64,000 nucleotides of DNA from Trichocoleus sp. FACHB-46 (lineage in GTDB: Bacteria > Cyanobacteriota > Cyanobacteriia > FACHB-46): positions 1 to 64,000 of the forward strand of contig NZ_JACJOD010000032.1 of NCBI RefSeq assembly GCF_014695385.1, read 5' to 3'. The notes below the pieces were generated by a model, which saw only the letters and a program-made list of their open reading frames with translations, was not told the origin of the DNA and searched no databases. Positions 62,504 through 64,000 of the stretch are shown piece by piece (positions within the stretch are counted from its first letter, which is position 1; each line of letters begins with the position of its first letter). A program made the translations under genes and the position numbers.

Positions 62504-64000
62504 AGTCGATAAAATTATATTGCATTATTTGTTTCTCGGTGGGCTGTCTGAGGACAGCCTGTAGCGTTTGTAGCAGTTCTTGAATGGTGTATGGCTTGGC
62601 AATAAAGTTCTGGATGCCGTTTGCCCCCTGCAATTTCTCGTTCGAGACAAAACCACTGACGGCGATCGCTTTAATCTGCGGATTAATTTTTTGCAGCGTT
62701 TGAATGGTGGTGGGGCCATCCATTGATGGCATCATCATATCGACTAGGGCGACAGCAATCTGGTCTTTGTGGCGAGCGCAGAGTGAAATCGCTTCAATGC
62801 CATCGTGGGCTGTTAGCACATGATAGTTATAAGCTTCCAGCGCCATTTTGGTTGTTTCTAAAATCTTTGTTTCATCATCGACCACCAGAATCCATTCGGC
62901 ATTGCCATTGGCTGGATTAGCAGGCTCTACTTGAATGGGAACAGATGCTTCTACTGCTGGCAAGAATACTTTGAACTCAGTTCCTTGACCCACCTTGCTA
63001 GACACATCTATGAATCCTCTATGACTTTTAACAATGCCCCTCACCGTAGAAAGCCCTAATCCTGTGCCTTTGCCCAGCTCTTTAGTAGTAAAAAAAGGTT
63101 CAAAAATTCTGTCTACAATATCCGGTGACATGCCAGTTCCGGTGTCTTTCACAATCAGTCCAATGTAGGAACCCACCGAGGCATCCAGATGCAGTCGGGC
63201 ATAGGGTTCGTCTACAAACAGGTTTTTGGCAGAAATAGTGAGTGTACCGCCGTGAGGCATGGCATCACGGGCGTTGACGACCAGGTTCATGAGCACTTGA
63301 TGCAGGTGCGTGGCATCACCAGACACCAGCCCCAGTCCCGGTTCCACGTCGATGACCAGCTCAATGGATTTAGGAAATGTCTTTTCAGCAATCTGCTTCA
63401 CTTCGTGGATCAGGTGTTTCACTTGCACAATCGCCTGTTTACCCTCGACCCCACGCGCAAATTGCAGCACTTGCTTCACCAAAGCCGCTCCCCGTCTGGT
63501 ATTGGTTTCAATAATTTCAAATAAATGCTGACTCTGCTGATCGGCATGAGGAAACTTGAACTGTAACAATTGGGCTGTGCTGAGAACGGGAGTCAGAATG
63601 TTGTTGAGATCATGAGCAATGCCACCCGCCAGAGTTCCTAAACTTTCCAGTCGTTGCGTTCGCAGAAATTGACTTTCGAGCTGTTTCTTTTCCGTGATGT
63701 TGGTATTGACGGTCAAGATCGATTGGGGTTCTCCCTGAGCATCATGCATTAAGGTCCAGCGGCTCGCCACAATGATTTCTTGACCTTGGCGATCGACTTG
63801 ATACAGTTCACCTTGCCAGGTGCCAGATGCTCTTAAGCTGCTTTGAGCACTTTCGAGTTGATCGAGCGAGTCTGAGGGATACAATAGCTGATTCGCGTCT
63901 TGGGCGATCGCCTCTTCCGCGCTCCAGCCGTAGACCTGCTCTGCGCCCTTGTTCCAATATTGAATTTTGTTATCTAAATCTCGGACGAGGATGGCATCCG
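62502..64000 (-). CDS. Hybrid histidine kinase with PAS and receiver domains (5' end outside window)
   Basis: The frame is open to the right edge of the window: codons from base 64000 down read DAILVRDLDNKIQYWNKG, then WSAEEAIAQDANQLLYPSDS, a PAS domain. Then come HisKA LAGGIAHDLNNILTPVLSTAQLL, HATPase (LMNLVVNARDAMPHGG, DTGTGMSPDIVDRIFEPFFTTKELGKGTGLGL) and a C-terminal REC domain (ILVVDDETKI, ALVDMMMPSMDGP, KPYTIQELL). At least 499 codons are present; the start is beyond the window. It belongs to the PAS-NtrB-like type with an attached receiver. The stop overlaps the second 17-bp repeat. Confidence 0.9.
   Translation of the reverse strand, partial: DAILVRDLDNKIQYWNKGAEQVYGWSAEEAIAQDANQLLYPSDSLDQLESAQSSLRASGTWQGELYQVDRQGQEIIVASRWTLMHDAQGEPQSILTVNTNITEKKQLESQFLRTQRLESLGTLAGGIAHDLNNILTPVLSTAQLLQFKFPHADQQSQHLFEIIETNTRRGAALVKQVLQFARGVEGKQAIVQVKHLIHEVKQIAEKTFPKSIELVIDVEPGLGLVSGDATHLHQVLMNLVVNARDAMPHGGTLTISAKNLFVDEPYARLHLDASVGSYIGLIVKDTGTGMSPDIVDRIFEPFFTTKELGKGTGLGLSTVRGIVKSHRGFIDVSSKVGQGTEFKVFLPAVEASVPIQVEPANPANGNAEWILVVDDETKILETTKMALEAYNYHVLTAHDGIEAISLCARHKDQIAVALVDMMMPSMDGPTTIQTLQKINPQIKAIAVSGFVSNEKLQGANGIQNFIAKPYTIQELLQTLQAVLRQPTEKQIMQYNFID

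Overview
The window comes from a cyanobacterium, probably filamentous. The palindrome GCGATCGC (HIP1) is scattered through nearly every gene. The right half carries typical cyanobacterial genes: the RuBisCO assembly factor Raf1, DUF4278 and DUF6464 proteins, a Rieske/pheophorbide-a-oxygenase-like enzyme, a piece of petD, a carotenoid-desaturase-like flavoprotein, a serpin and large GAF/PAS histidine kinases.

Bases 1-31641 look like the inside of a large Tn7-like, CRISPR-associated transposon (CAST) of the type I-D kind. The right end is recognisable: TnsB-site-like repeats finish in a terminal ...GGACA at 31641, 13 bp from the 3' end of a tRNA-Ala(GGC) gene. Reading leftwards from that end come tnsD (29997-31376), tnsC (28533-29747), a tnsA-tnsB fusion (25690-28533) and a short tniQ (24627-25373). 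A divergent minus-strand Cas operon follows (cas10d, csc2/cas7d, csc1/cas5d, cas6; 24271 down to 18924) and ends in a two-spacer CRISPR array (18559-18735). There is no cas1, cas2 or cas3, and the HD nuclease motif of Cas10d is lost. Two lesions stand out: csc2 has lost a central segment and changed frame near 20915, and cas10d changes frame at an A5 run (22287-22291). The guide-directed pathway may therefore be dead here or need frame correction, while tnsAB, tnsC, tniQ and tnsD look intact. I did not find the left end of the element, so it probably lies before base 1.

Bases 222-15182 hold a minus-strand cluster that looks like defence cargo. In transcription order it encodes a NurA-like nuclease, a fragment with an alpha/beta-hydrolase-like start, a HerA-like ATPase, a 700-residue restriction-endonuclease-like protein, a UvrD-type helicase, a giant sacsin-like GHKL ATPase ending in DUF3883, and a Cas4/AddB-like Fe-S nuclease. 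I do not recognise this set as a named anti-phage system; it is the best candidate for something undescribed. Between it and the Cas genes lie a GNAT acetyltransferase, an HTH protein behind four tandem operator-like repeats, and three small proteins that may be regulators.

Bases 31655-64000 are ordinary chromosome: raf1; a glutamine riboswitch driving a DUF4278 protein; codA; a flavoprotein; a J-domain/pentapeptide protein; a serpin; small membrane proteins; an ABC exporter; hflX; an MBL hydrolase; a Rieske oxygenase; a TPR protein; glgX; two adjacent histidine-kinase genes; a methyltransferase/HAD pair; a second tRNA-Ala (CGC); and a hybrid kinase running off the right edge. Broken genes here are a C-terminal petD piece and a frameshifted AraC regulator. 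The second tRNA-Ala is followed, 2 bp from its 3' end, by a sequence closely resembling the CAST terminus, which suggests a relic of another Tn7-like insertion.
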